DNA from: Larkinella knui
Lineage (GTDB): Bacteria; Bacteroidota; Bacteroidia; Cytophagales; Spirosomataceae
Reading direction: 5' to 3'
DNA length: 64,000 nucleotides
Assembly: GCF_003858645.1 (NCBI RefSeq)
Contig: NZ_RQJP01000005.1
Coordinates: forward strand, 682,001-746,000
Shown here: positions 9,323-17,999 of the stretch, in pieces
Numbering within the stretch: the stretch's first letter is position 1
How the letters are laid out: the number at the start of each line of letters is the position of its first letter
Position numbers and translations under genes: made by a program
The notes under the pieces: generated by a model
The model's database searches: none
What the model was told of the DNA's origin: nothing
The model's input: only the letters and a program-made list of their open reading frames with translations

Positions 9323-9779
9323 GTAAATAATGGGTGGTTTTAATTTGGCGTAAAGTTCGGTAATGACGCTGTAGCTGCCAAATAAAAAAAATGATAGTCT
9401 GCTATGCGTAAAAATTCTTGGCTAAATTGTCAGATTTGGCGACATTTGCTGTAGAACTACGATCTTGACAGGTGAACACCGCCAAACCGACTTTACAACC
9501 GATAGACAAAACGTAAAGTCAGCAAGTGTACCGAAACCGGTTTTTGGCGAATGATTCGTTCACTAATCTACTGATTACTAGCTGATCCCTTCTGTTGAAC
9601 CGCAGCGTTTATGAGTCTGTTTCCAGTGATTCTGTTTTTCACTACCGACTTTTTTGCGATTCATTTTTTCGAGATTTTGATAAACGGTGCGGTACTTCAT
9701 GTGGCCGGATAGTAAAGTGCAGTCGTTTTTTTTGATTTAAACGTAATAACAAATTTAAATAGTACCAAAACCTACCAGT
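9323..9779. other. Non-coding region between divergent genes
   Basis: 457 bases, visibly A+T-richer than the flanks, between divergently transcribed genes. It must hold both promoters. No convincing TAnnTTTG/TTG promoter pair, RNA gene, repeat or open frame of note was recognised. Confidence 0.5.
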
Positions 9780-10415
9780 ATGTTTTATCTTGCTCGTTTA
9801 ACGAATAATAATAGGGGATACAAAGAACCATCCGGCCCTAATTATAAGTCTGATAATGTCACTTCAAGCAGGACGGCTTTTGAAGCAACTAACGGCTTTG
9901 GATTCGAAGAATGGTTTCGGAACGAACGGCATTTGTACGAAGGGTATCAATATGCATACATTGAAGGGTTGGGTCCGGAGCAAAATCTTGAAATTCCCAT
10001 TCTGTTATATACCCTGCGGTTTGCCGAAAATGGCAAAGGATCGGCCAAAAAAATCGTGGTAGGTGTGCTCCGGGAATGGCAACACATTTCGCAGTGGGAT
10101 GCTGAATTGCCCGCCGAAGTTGTGGCCGAATGGTATGAGCAAATGAAAGTTGAATTAGGTGATATTCTGGAATCTGCTGCTCCGGAAAAGCGCGCCGTTG
10201 CGTTAAAACAGTTACTGTACCACAGTCAATATCCCAACAAGCCGAAGCCCTTATTTAATGTCCGTTATAAACCGGAAAATCTGGACTACCGCGTTTCAAA
10301 AATAATCGACGCCGGTTCGTTCGGGAAGAATAATTCATTCGCCATTGAATTAAAAACGGTGGATAGTTACGACGCCAAAACGCAGAAAGTGCTGACCGAC
10401 TTAGGGTTAGAATAA
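9780..10415 (+). CDS. Hypothetical protein, possible restriction-type modular domain
   Basis: 211 residues, soluble, no signal peptide. The central segment GFGFEEWFRNERHLYEGYQY followed by a strand-rich part (LRFAENGKGSAKKIVVGVLREWQHI) resembles, from memory, domains in HNH and McrBC-associated restriction proteins in which a GFGxEEW motif occurs. That resemblance is weak and is an inference. The gene stands alone, its coding sequence is A+T-richer than its neighbours at the 5' end, and it converges with a lipoprotein gene 1 bp away. These are signs of an accessory, possibly acquired gene. Confidence 0.6.
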   Translation: MFYLARLTNNNRGYKEPSGPNYKSDNVTSSRTAFEATNGFGFEEWFRNERHLYEGYQYAYIEGLGPEQNLEIPILLYTLRFAENGKGSAKKIVVGVLREWQHISQWDAELPAEVVAEWYEQMKVELGDILESAAPEKRAVALKQLLYHSQYPNKPKPLFNVRYKPENLDYRVSKIIDAGSFGKNNSFAIELKTVDSYDAKTQKVLTDLGLE

Positions 10416-10416
10416 T

Positions 10417-10866
10417 TTACCAGCATTCCGTTTTCAGTAACTTGTAGTCAAATCCGCTTTCCGGTTCTTTCAGTACCCAGCGCCCCTGTTTTTCAACACG
10501 CTCTCCTTCGCGCCAGCTCACGGTGTCGCCGGTGAGCGTGAAGACGATTTCATGCGGTTGCGTAACGCCTTCGCCCGAACGTTGCCAGTCGGCCCGGATT
10601 TGATTATTTGTTAAGGTTCCATTAATCAGACCACGCGCCCGGTCTTTCTCATACGGTAAAATGGCCAGTTCGCCGGTAACAACCGGACCGTTGATGACAA
10701 GCCGGAGCGTCGTTGTGTCGCGCCCCATCACCTGCCGGAAGCAAACGGTATCCGTAGACGCAAGCGTCGAATCGGAGGCTGTCTCCGTGGTTTCAGACCG
10801 GCGGGAACTGTCACCGCAGCTGCTCAATACAAAAATCAGAACGCCAAAAGGCAGGAGGTAACGCAT
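10417..10866 (-). CDS. Hypothetical lipoprotein
   Basis: 149 residues from ATG at 10866, which begins MRYLLPFGVLIFVLSSC, a lipoprotein signal with Cys17. The mature part starts with a Ser/Thr-rich linker and continues as a beta-rich domain (LRLVINGPVVTGELAILPYE, GLINGTLTNNQIRADW) that looks like a small lipocalin or copper-resistance-like barrel of the kind common in Bacteroidota. Longer upstream extensions of this frame run into the riboswitch region and lack a signal, so the internal Met was chosen. Function unknown. Confidence 0.72.
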   Translation of the reverse strand: MRYLLPFGVLIFVLSSCGDSSRRSETTETASDSTLASTDTVCFRQVMGRDTTTLRLVINGPVVTGELAILPYEKDRARGLINGTLTNNQIRADWQRSGEGVTQPHEIVFTLTGDTVSWREGERVEKQGRWVLKEPESGFDYKLLKTECW

Positions 10867-11024
10867 GGGTTTTGCTACGAGAAGATAAGTACCGGTATAA
10901 CTTCCAAAACCGTACGATAGTTGGCCGATTGGCAATTTTGTAGGCATACCGCTTGAAAAGACGGTTTGGTTTTCCCGTTGTATTGCCGTTAGTTTGTGCC
11001 GTTGTTCTTTGTTTTCCGTCAAAT

Positions 11025-11205
11025 AAGCTAATGGTTTCCCCGGGAGATTCGGGGAATGAAAAAGGAATCGTGTGAAAATCACGAGCAGACGTTGCTACTG
11101 TCAGTGACCCTAGAAAAGGGTTTGCCCTCGATGTCCATTGTTCCACGGGAGGTGGGATGAGAAGGACGGCAAATACCGTCACAAGCCAGGAGACTTGCCT
11201 TAGCC
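11025..11205 (+). ncRNA. Cobalamin riboswitch
   Basis: The region holds the conserved cobalamin riboswitch blocks in order: GGTTTCCCCGGGAGATTCGG, a GGAATCGTGTGAAAATCACG block, GAGCAGACGTTGCTACTGTC (the GCxACTG core), and the closing B12 box AAGCCAGGAGACTTGCC at 11183-11199. It lies in the leader of metE. In known cases B12 binding shuts off metE when the B12-dependent enzyme MetH can be used. This switch in a plus-strand leader starts about 160 bases upstream of the lipoprotein gene that points away. Confidence 0.92.
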
Positions 11206-11376
11206 AAATTGATTCAGCCTACACGCTTCTGGGCTTCCATCAGGTATTGACTTCTTCTTATCTTCCTGTCTTTCAAGGGCCGGGTAAGGTGTGTCATTGT
11301 GTTGGGTGTTCCGCAGCGTGCGGGTGTAGGGAGTTCGGCAAAGAATTCTGTACCATTATTAACCAACACTCAAAAA

Positions 11377-13704
11377 ATGGTCGCACACAACCTCGGCTAT
11401 CCACGAATCGGTAGCCACCGCGAACTCAAAAAGGCCAGTGAACAGTACTGGGCCGGAAAAAGTACCCACGACCAGCTGGTCGAAGCCGGTCAGCGCATCC
11501 GACGCGACAACTGGCTGACCCAGCAACAGGCCGGAATCACCCTCATTCCGTGCAACGATTTCTCGTTTTACGACCAGATCCTCGATTGGTCGCTGACCGT
11601 CGACGCCATTCCGGAGCGGTTTCGGCCCCTTGCCAACCAACCGGGCGTCAACGAACTGGACCTGTATTTTGCGATGGCCCGCGGCTATCAGAAAGACGGC
11701 CTGGATCTGATCGCGATGGAAATGACCAAGTGGTTCGATACCAACTACCACTACATCGTTCCGGAATTCAGCAAAAACCAGTCGTTTTCGCTGCGTTCTG
11801 AAAAAATCTTTAGTGATTTTGAGGAAGCCAAAACCGTATTGGGCAGTATTCCAAAACCGGTAGTGCCCGGGCCGGTAACGTATCTGTTGCTGGGAAAAGA
11901 AAAAGAAGGCGGTTTTCACCGGCTGGATTTACTCGACCGACTGCTGCCGGTTTACGAACAGATTCTCAGTCGTTTGCAGGAACAGGGCGCGGAATGGATT
12001 CAGTTCGACGAGCCGGGTCTGGTCCTGAATTCGGACGAACAACAGCGGACGGCTTATGCCAGGGCGTACCGGTTTTTGCGGGAACGCTTCCCGAACCTGA
12101 AATTTCTGGTGGCTTCCTATTTTGAATGTTTCGGGGAAAACCTCAGCCTGGCGACGCAATTGCCGGTCGATGCGCTACACATCGATCTGGTTCGCTGCCC
12201 GAATCAACTGGACGACCTGCTGAATACCGCTTTTGTTACCAGCCAAACCAGGGTGTCGCTGGGCGTTGTCGATGGCCGCAATATCTGGATCAACGACCTG
12301 AACCGTTCGCTGGAGCTGATCCGGAAAGCGACCGACGCGCTGGGTAGCGACCGCGTGCTGGTGGCCCCTTCGTGTTCGTTGTTGCACACCCCCTGCGATC
12401 TGGATTCGGAAACGGAAGCGGGCGGAGTAACGCCGGAAATCAAACAATGGCTGGCTTTTGCCAGACAGAAGCTGGATGAAGTGGTTAAACTGGCGACCCT
12501 TTCGGCGCAGCCCGACAGCGAACAGACCCAACGCTGGCTGGCCGAAAACGAAGCGGTGTTGGCCGCCCGGCGAAACTCTCCGCTCATCAATCGCCCGGAT
12601 GTTCAGCAGCGCGTGAGCCGGTTAACCGATCGGGACACGCACCGAGCCAGCGCATTCGGAAAGCGCCAGACGCTTCAGCATCAGCGGTTGAATCTGCCGC
12701 TTTTTCCGACGACCACCATTGGTTCTTTCCCGCAAACGGAAGACGTTCGGATCAACCGGGCGAAGTTCAAAAAAGGGGAAAAAACGCGGGAACAGTACGA
12801 GGATTTTATTCGGACTGAAACCCAAAAAGCCATTCGCTGGCAGGAAGAAATCGGTCTGGATGTGCTGGTCCACGGCGAATTTGAGCGCAACGACATGGTC
12901 GAATACTTTGGCGAACTGCTCGACGGGTTTGCCTTCAGCCAGAACGGCTGGGTACAGAGCTACGGTTCCCGCTGCGTCAAACCGCCCATCATTTATGGCG
13001 ACGTTCACCGACCCGAAGCCATGACCGTTCGCTGGGCGGAATACGCGCAATCGCTGACCCCAAAACCGGTAAAAGGCATGCTGACCGGACCGGTTACGAT
13101 TCTGCAATGGTCGTTCGTGCGCGACGATCAACCGCGCCGGGATACCTGCATGCAACTTGCGTTTGCCATTCGGGATGAAGTAGTGGATCTGGAACGTGCT
13201 GGTATTCAGCTAATTCAAATCGACGAACCCGCCATTCGGGAAGGCTTGCCGTTGCGCCGGGAAAACTGGGCGGCTTATCTGGATTGGGCGGTCAGGGCGT
13301 TCCGCATATCGGCTTCGGGCGTGGGCGACGAAACGCAGATTCACACCCACATGTGTTATTCCGAATTTAACGACATCATCCAGCAAATTGCCGACATGGA
13401 CGCCGACGTCATTACGATCGAAACGTCACGTTCGCAGATGGAATTGCTGGATGCTTTTGTTCAATTCAATTATCCGAACGAAATTGGCCCCGGCGTTTAC
13501 GACATCCACAGCCCGCGCGTGCCGACGACGGACGAAATGGTTGCGTTGCTGAACAAAGCCGCCGATGTGTTGCCGGTTCGGAACTTGTGGGTCAATCCCG
13601 ACTGCGGTTTGAAAACCCGCCGGTGGCCGGAAACCGAACAGGCGCTCAAAAACATGGTGCAGGCGGCCCAAACGGTGCGTAATCTGGTGGTTGAGCATGT
13701 ATAA
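11377..13704 (+). CDS. metE: Cobalamin-independent methionine synthase
   Basis: 775 residues from ATG at 11377, which begins MVAHNLGYPRIGSHRELKKA as MetE proteins do; the frame stays open further upstream but that part is leader. The enzyme transfers a methyl group from 5-methyltetrahydrofolate-polyglutamate to homocysteine in the cytoplasm. Both duplicated barrels are present. The zinc site is intact: HTHMCYSEF (His, Cys), ITIETSRS (Glu) and NPDCGLKTR (Cys). The cobalamin riboswitch 170 bases upstream indicates repression by B12, which in turn suggests that a B12-dependent MetH is encoded elsewhere. Confidence 0.97.
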   Translation: MVAHNLGYPRIGSHRELKKASEQYWAGKSTHDQLVEAGQRIRRDNWLTQQQAGITLIPCNDFSFYDQILDWSLTVDAIPERFRPLANQPGVNELDLYFAMARGYQKDGLDLIAMEMTKWFDTNYHYIVPEFSKNQSFSLRSEKIFSDFEEAKTVLGSIPKPVVPGPVTYLLLGKEKEGGFHRLDLLDRLLPVYEQILSRLQEQGAEWIQFDEPGLVLNSDEQQRTAYARAYRFLRERFPNLKFLVASYFECFGENLSLATQLPVDALHIDLVRCPNQLDDLLNTAFVTSQTRVSLGVVDGRNIWINDLNRSLELIRKATDALGSDRVLVAPSCSLLHTPCDLDSETEAGGVTPEIKQWLAFARQKLDEVVKLATLSAQPDSEQTQRWLAENEAVLAARRNSPLINRPDVQQRVSRLTDRDTHRASAFGKRQTLQHQRLNLPLFPTTTIGSFPQTEDVRINRAKFKKGEKTREQYEDFIRTETQKAIRWQEEIGLDVLVHGEFERNDMVEYFGELLDGFAFSQNGWVQSYGSRCVKPPIIYGDVHRPEAMTVRWAEYAQSLTPKPVKGMLTGPVTILQWSFVRDDQPRRDTCMQLAFAIRDEVVDLERAGIQLIQIDEPAIREGLPLRRENWAAYLDWAVRAFRISASGVGDETQIHTHMCYSEFNDIIQQIADMDADVITIETSRSQMELLDAFVQFNYPNEIGPGVYDIHSPRVPTTDEMVALLNKAADVLPVRNLWVNPDCGLKTRRWPETEQALKNMVQAAQTVRNLVVEHV

Positions 13705-13737
13705 CCGCGGGTTTTAATTTAAAATGTGAAAGGCTAA

Positions 13738-13818
13738 AATTACCCTTCAATCCCCTAAGGGTGACTTGGACGCAGATGTCCGGATGCTAAAGTCCCCTTT
13801 AGGGGATTAGGGGTAATT
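13738..13818. repeat. Long hairpin with CCCCTAAAGGGG core
   Basis: Arms AATTACCCTTCAATCCCCTA... (13738-13767) and the near reverse complement at 13790-13818 fold over most of their length; each arm also carries its own small CCCCTAAGGG / CCCCTTTAGGGG palindrome. It lies 33 bases after metE. Nested palindromes of this type are dispersed in many Bacteroidota genomes; here one copy is visible. Confidence 0.75.
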
Positions 13819-13872
13819 CCAGCATTAACATTAAAAAATCTATTTCCTGTATGCTATGGATTGGATAAACCG

Positions 13873-14118
13873 ATGGAAACACCAGCAAACAAACACGAAA
13901 CCGTCGGTTGCCCGCGCTGCGGAGCGGCTTTTGAATGCAAGGTTGGCAGCATCAATCTCTGCCAGTGCGTTGCGGTTCAACTATCGGACGATCAGCGGAA
14001 TTACGTCCGTTCCCGGTTTGCCACCTGTTTATGTGCCAATTGTTTGCAGGAAGTCCGGACAGAATACAACAAAAAAGTGCACGAGGAAATGATGGCGAAG
14101 TTCCGAAATGCGCATTAA
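13873..14118 (+). CDS. Cysteine-rich CWC family protein
   Basis: 81 residues from ATG at 13873; TTG at 13861 in the same frame would add four. Seven to eight Cys are arranged as CPRCGAAFECK, CQC and CLCANC, with LS...YV.S.F between them, the pattern of the small Cys-rich CWC family. Metal (probably zinc) binding is likely; no biochemical role is known. Its last 11 bases overlap the upstream extension of the thioesterase frame, so the two are probably co-transcribed. Confidence 0.82.
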   Translation: METPANKHETVGCPRCGAAFECKVGSINLCQCVAVQLSDDQRNYVRSRFATCLCANCLQEVRTEYNKKVHEEMMAKFRNAH

Positions 14119-14143
14119 GATTTCGGAATGCAACAACCAGCCT

Positions 14144-14530
14144 ATGACATCCATTGAGGAACGAATAAAACGGGCGGAAACCCGCGTTTTCAAAGCGGTT
14201 TTTCCCAATACGACCAACCATTACGACACCCTTTTTGGCGGCACGGCCATGCAGATGATGGACGAAATTGCGTTCATCACCGCCACCCGGTTTACGCGCA
14301 AACGCGTCGTGACGGTTTCGTCGGACAAAATCAACTTTAATAAGCCCATTCCGGCCGGAACCATTGTCGAATTAATCGGTACGGTGGCGCATCTGGGCCA
14401 TACCAGCCTGCGGATCGACGTCGAAATTTACGTTGAAGAAATGTACCGTGATCACCGGGAACGGGCGGTTCACGGCTCGTTTACGTTCGTGGCCATCGAT
14501 GAACACAAAAATCCGATCAAAATTCTCTGA
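14144..14530 (+). CDS. Acyl-CoA thioesterase, hotdog fold (YciA/BACH type)
   Basis: 128 residues from ATG at 14144 (an in-frame ATG at 14108 would overlap the CWC gene). The segment NHYDTLFGGTAMQMMDEIAF matches the hotdog helix of YciA-type thioesterases, in which the Asn/Asp and Gly-Gly line the active site, followed by VVTVSSDKINFNKPIPAG. It hydrolyses acyl-CoA to free acid and CoA; chain-length preference is not visible. It ends the metE-CWC-thioesterase run and is followed by a hairpin. Confidence 0.85.
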   Translation: MTSIEERIKRAETRVFKAVFPNTTNHYDTLFGGTAMQMMDEIAFITATRFTRKRVVTVSSDKINFNKPIPAGTIVELIGTVAHLGHTSLRIDVEIYVEEMYRDHRERAVHGSFTFVAIDEHKNPIKIL

Positions 14531-14539
14531 CTTAAAACA

Positions 14540-14585
14540 GAACACCCGGCCATTCCGAGCGATTCGGAACGACCGGGCGGTGTTC
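14540..14585. terminator. Hairpin after thioesterase gene
   Basis: GAACACCCGGCCATTCCGA pairs with its near reverse complement ending GGTGTTC, with one small bulge. It sits 10 bases after the thioesterase stop. There is no strong U-run, so it could be a terminator or a short dispersed palindrome. The remaining bases to 14751 show nothing else. Confidence 0.55.
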
Positions 14586-14751
14586 AGCAGAACCTCATGA
14601 CGCGAGCCGGTAACATCAGCGGTTCCCCTGGCGCTTCGTTATCATAGGTAGGTCGAGCCAAAGGCTTCTGTGTCAGATATACGAACCAGAAGCTCAAATG
14701 GTTGCGTGGGTATGAAAAAAAGATTTTAAAGCAGCCATCGGGCGGTATTTT

Positions 14752-16704
14752 TCAGGGCAATTGATAGGCTACCACGTAATCGCCCAGCTTCGTTCCCAGT
14801 TTTCCGTGACCTCCGGCGGCAATGACAACGTATTGTTTGCCGTTGAGCTGATACGTCATCGGCGTGGCCAGCCCGCCAGCCGGTAACGGAGCCTCCCATT
14901 GCAGACTTCCGTCGCTGGTTTTGAACGCCCGCAGGTGACCGTCCAGCGAAGCCGCGATGAAAACCAGGCCACCCGCCGTGGCAATGGCCCCGCCGAAATT
15001 GATCGAACCCCATTGTTTTGCTTCGGGGTATTTGGCGGGATCGAGCATATAACCCAGCGGGACTTCCCATTCCAGCGACCCTTTTTTGAGATTGATTGCC
15101 GCCAGCGTTCCCCAGGGCGGAGCGGTTTGCATGGTCAACCCGGTTTCACTTTTACCAAACAGGTAACTGCGTTTCATCACGTAGGGCGTGCCAGCCTGCA
15201 TACCGGTTTCAGCCCGCATCAATTCCTGATCGTTTTTGACGGACTGCGCCAACTTCGCTCTCGGAAGCAACGTGATGACGGCAGCCAGCCGATTGACGTT
15301 GGTGATGAGCAAACCGGATTCGGGGTCATAACACATGCCACTCCAGTTGATTCCGCCCACATTCCCCGGCGCGATGAGTGAACCTTTCAGCGAAGGGGGT
15401 GTGAAAGGACCCTCGTAGCGGAGACCAGCAATCCGGCGTTGGGCCGCTTCTTTTTCGTCGGGAGTGAAACCCCATGCGTCCGGTTTTTGCAAACCCAGCA
15501 AAGGCAAGGTCGCCGGAAAAGGCTGGGTTGGATGCGCTTCTTCACCGGGAATGTCGGAAGCCGGAACGCGTCGTTCTTCCACGGGCAGCAGGGGCACACC
15601 GGTTTCGCGGTGCAGAATAAAAACATGCCCCATCTTGGTGCCTACGGCAACGGCGGGAACCGGTTTGCCATCCTGGATGAACGAAAACAGCAGCGGCTGG
15701 GCGGCATTGTCGTAATCCCAGATGTCGTGGTGAACTGTCTGAAAACTCCAGACCACTTTTCCGGTTGAAGCCCGAATGGCAACGATGGAACTGGCGTTGG
15801 CGTTTTTGCCCAGCCGCTCACCACCGTAATAATCGGGGCTGGGCGAAGTCGTCGGAATGAACACCAGATCCCGGTCCGGATCCGCCGAAATGATCGACCA
15901 GGCGTTGGCCGCGCCGGTTTGCGCGGCACTGGCGCCTTTCCAGGTTTCGAAGCCGGGGTCGGTTTTGGACCGCGGAATGGGGTCCCAGCTCCAGCGTAAC
16001 TGGCCGGTCACGGCGTCATACGCCCGAACAACGCCCCGCTCGTAATTAAACCGCTGGTTGTCGCCCATCGAGGAACCCACGACAATGGTATTGCCAATGA
16101 CGGCCGGGGGCGACGTCACGCTGATGTTACCGACGCCCTGCCGCAAATCGATGGTTCCGCCTTTTCCGAAGGTGGAAACGGGTTCGCCGGTGGCGGCATC
16201 CAGCGCAATGAGTCGGCCATCGAGCGTAGGGATTAAAATCCGTTTGGCGGCTTTCGGAGCGGTTTTATCATTCGCAGCGGGCCAGACTGAAACGCCCCGC
16301 GATGTGATTTCGGATAAGTCCTGTCGTAAATAGACTTCGGGATCGTAAGACCATTTCTTTAAGCCCGTGGCGGCATCGATGGCAAAAACCCGCGACGATG
16401 GAGTGCTGAAAAAAAGCGTGCCGTCCACCATGATGGGTGTGGCTTCGAAAGCGGCTTTTTCTTCGGCATACGTGTCTTTGTATTGCTCCAGTTCGCCGGT
16501 TCGGAACGTCCAGGCGACGGTCAATTGCTTGACATTTCCGGTATTGATTTGCTTCAAAGGCGAAAACCGCATGCCGCCCGCGTCATTTCCGTAAGCGGGC
16601 CACTCAACGGAACCGCCCGTTCTGGCGGGTTGCGTCGGTTGGCCGATCGTGGGAATCGCTGCGTAGAAAAACAGAATGAAGGTAATTAGAACGTTCCATT
16701 TCAT
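14752..16704 (-). CDS. PQQ-dependent dehydrogenase (glucose dehydrogenase-like), secreted
   Basis: 650 residues with a signal peptide (about 1-21, ending IPTIGQ). The mature protein is an eight-bladed PQQ propeller: WPAYGNDAGGMRFSPLKQI near the start, repeated G..L.W....... blades, TVHHDIWDYDNAAQPLL, and a C-terminal WGSINFGGAIATAGGLVF followed by GGHGKLGTKLGDYVVAY. This layout matches the periplasmic domain of quinoprotein glucose dehydrogenase without its membrane anchor. No CxxCH haem motif and no vicinal Cys pair are present, so electrons must go to another carrier. The substrate is unproven; sugar or alcohol oxidation in the periplasm is expected. Confidence 0.9.
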   Translation of the reverse strand: MKWNVLITFILFFYAAIPTIGQPTQPARTGGSVEWPAYGNDAGGMRFSPLKQINTGNVKQLTVAWTFRTGELEQYKDTYAEEKAAFEATPIMVDGTLFFSTPSSRVFAIDAATGLKKWSYDPEVYLRQDLSEITSRGVSVWPAANDKTAPKAAKRILIPTLDGRLIALDAATGEPVSTFGKGGTIDLRQGVGNISVTSPPAVIGNTIVVGSSMGDNQRFNYERGVVRAYDAVTGQLRWSWDPIPRSKTDPGFETWKGASAAQTGAANAWSIISADPDRDLVFIPTTSPSPDYYGGERLGKNANASSIVAIRASTGKVVWSFQTVHHDIWDYDNAAQPLLFSFIQDGKPVPAVAVGTKMGHVFILHRETGVPLLPVEERRVPASDIPGEEAHPTQPFPATLPLLGLQKPDAWGFTPDEKEAAQRRIAGLRYEGPFTPPSLKGSLIAPGNVGGINWSGMCYDPESGLLITNVNRLAAVITLLPRAKLAQSVKNDQELMRAETGMQAGTPYVMKRSYLFGKSETGLTMQTAPPWGTLAAINLKKGSLEWEVPLGYMLDPAKYPEAKQWGSINFGGAIATAGGLVFIAASLDGHLRAFKTSDGSLQWEAPLPAGGLATPMTYQLNGKQYVVIAAGGHGKLGTKLGDYVVAYQLP

Positions 16705-16731
16705 GGTAGTAAACTAGTGAGGTGGAAAAAC

Positions 16732-17925
16732 TTATTTCAATCCAAAGAGCAATCGGGTTACTTTAAAAGGCCGGATGAGAAACCAGTAGACGGCAACGGA
16801 ACTGGCTAGGGCTGACAGGCTGATGACTAAAAAACCGTCGTAAATTCCGAACTGGTTGGTTTTCAGGACATAATAGCCAATGGCAATAATCGCCGTCTGG
16901 TGCAGAATATAAAACGGGTAAACGGCTTCCGTCAGGTGGGGCAGGATGGGGCGGTTCACGTTTAAATACCGGTAGCCATAAGCAACGGATGCCAATACCG
17001 AAAACCAGGTTAGGCAATTGACGTTGAAGCGATACAGAATCGTCCACCGGAGTTGCTCCTCCAGTTCCGGATGGCGATTGAGATAAGCACTGGAACCATA
17101 CAGGTAGATCGTACAAAGCAGGGTTCCGAACAGGAAAATCCGCCGTTGTCCGGCGAGAATGTCGGCAAATTGAGGCCGACTGACCAGCACGTAACCAAAC
17201 CAGAAAAGAAGGAGATTAAAGACAAAGTAAGCCCAGTCATTTACCAACGCGTGAGTATCTTCCGGAAAAAACGGTCGTAACAGAAACTGGCTGATAATCA
17301 GCAGGCCGGCGAGGCTCATGGCACCACCCGGTTTGACAAAAAGCCGTTCGAGCCGGTCGGTTAATCGCTGACCACCCGGCGATTTTAGGTACCGGAAAAG
17401 TGGAATGCTGATCAGGGCGTACAAAAACAGATACAGCACGAACCACAGGTGGTGCCAGCTGAACGCTCCGCCTTTGCCCCCGTCCTGATACGGTTGGAAG
17501 CCGAACACGTTGGGGTAAAATTCCGCGTAACTGCCGGAAAACCGGCCCCGAAACAGCCATTCGTAGTAAATCTGGGGCGGCACGATGACGAACATGCCAA
17601 ACAACAGCGGAATAAAAAGCCGCTTGAAACGCTCACCGGCGTAGTTTGCGTAGGTGCGCCGGCGGAGGGCATAGTAGGTTCCGGCACCGGAGATAAAAAA
17701 GAGCAAGGGCATCCGCCAGCGGTGCAGCCAGCGCATGACGTCTTCGAATAACGGACTCGTTTCTTTACTCTGAATGTGAAAACCCCAACTGACGTAAATC
17801 ATGCCGGTATGGTAAAATACCAGAATCAGAATGGCAAAAACGCGCAGCCAGTCGAGGTCATAGCGTCGCGTAGGGGCAGTTGGTCGTTGAGTCGGGGTCG
17901 TTCTGGGGGCGGTAATGGCTTGCAT
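16732..17925 (-). CDS. Acyltransferase family 3 membrane protein (OafA/YrhL type)
   Basis: 397 residues from ATG at 17925; a TTG eight codons upstream is possible. About ten transmembrane helices. The N-terminal RRYDLDWLRVFAILILVFYH contains the conserved His/Arg region of the family, and RWRMPLLFFISGAGTYYALRRR the second conserved block. Such enzymes acylate extracytoplasmic sugars or small molecules; the substrate is unknown. It follows the AraC-type gene and precedes the PQQ dehydrogenase on the same strand with 27 bp between them, so these may share a transcript. Confidence 0.9.
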   Translation of the reverse strand: MQAITAPRTTPTQRPTAPTRRYDLDWLRVFAILILVFYHTGMIYVSWGFHIQSKETSPLFEDVMRWLHRWRMPLLFFISGAGTYYALRRRTYANYAGERFKRLFIPLLFGMFVIVPPQIYYEWLFRGRFSGSYAEFYPNVFGFQPYQDGGKGGAFSWHHLWFVLYLFLYALISIPLFRYLKSPGGQRLTDRLERLFVKPGGAMSLAGLLIISQFLLRPFFPEDTHALVNDWAYFVFNLLLFWFGYVLVSRPQFADILAGQRRIFLFGTLLCTIYLYGSSAYLNRHPELEEQLRWTILYRFNVNCLTWFSVLASVAYGYRYLNVNRPILPHLTEAVYPFYILHQTAIIAIGYYVLKTNQFGIYDGFLVISLSALASSVAVYWFLIRPFKVTRLLFGLK

Positions 17926-17999
17926 GGCGTTTTTCGTTTGCTGGGACAAAGATGACCGCTAACCGGCCCAAAAACGCCATTTTCCGATCGTCAAGAAGT

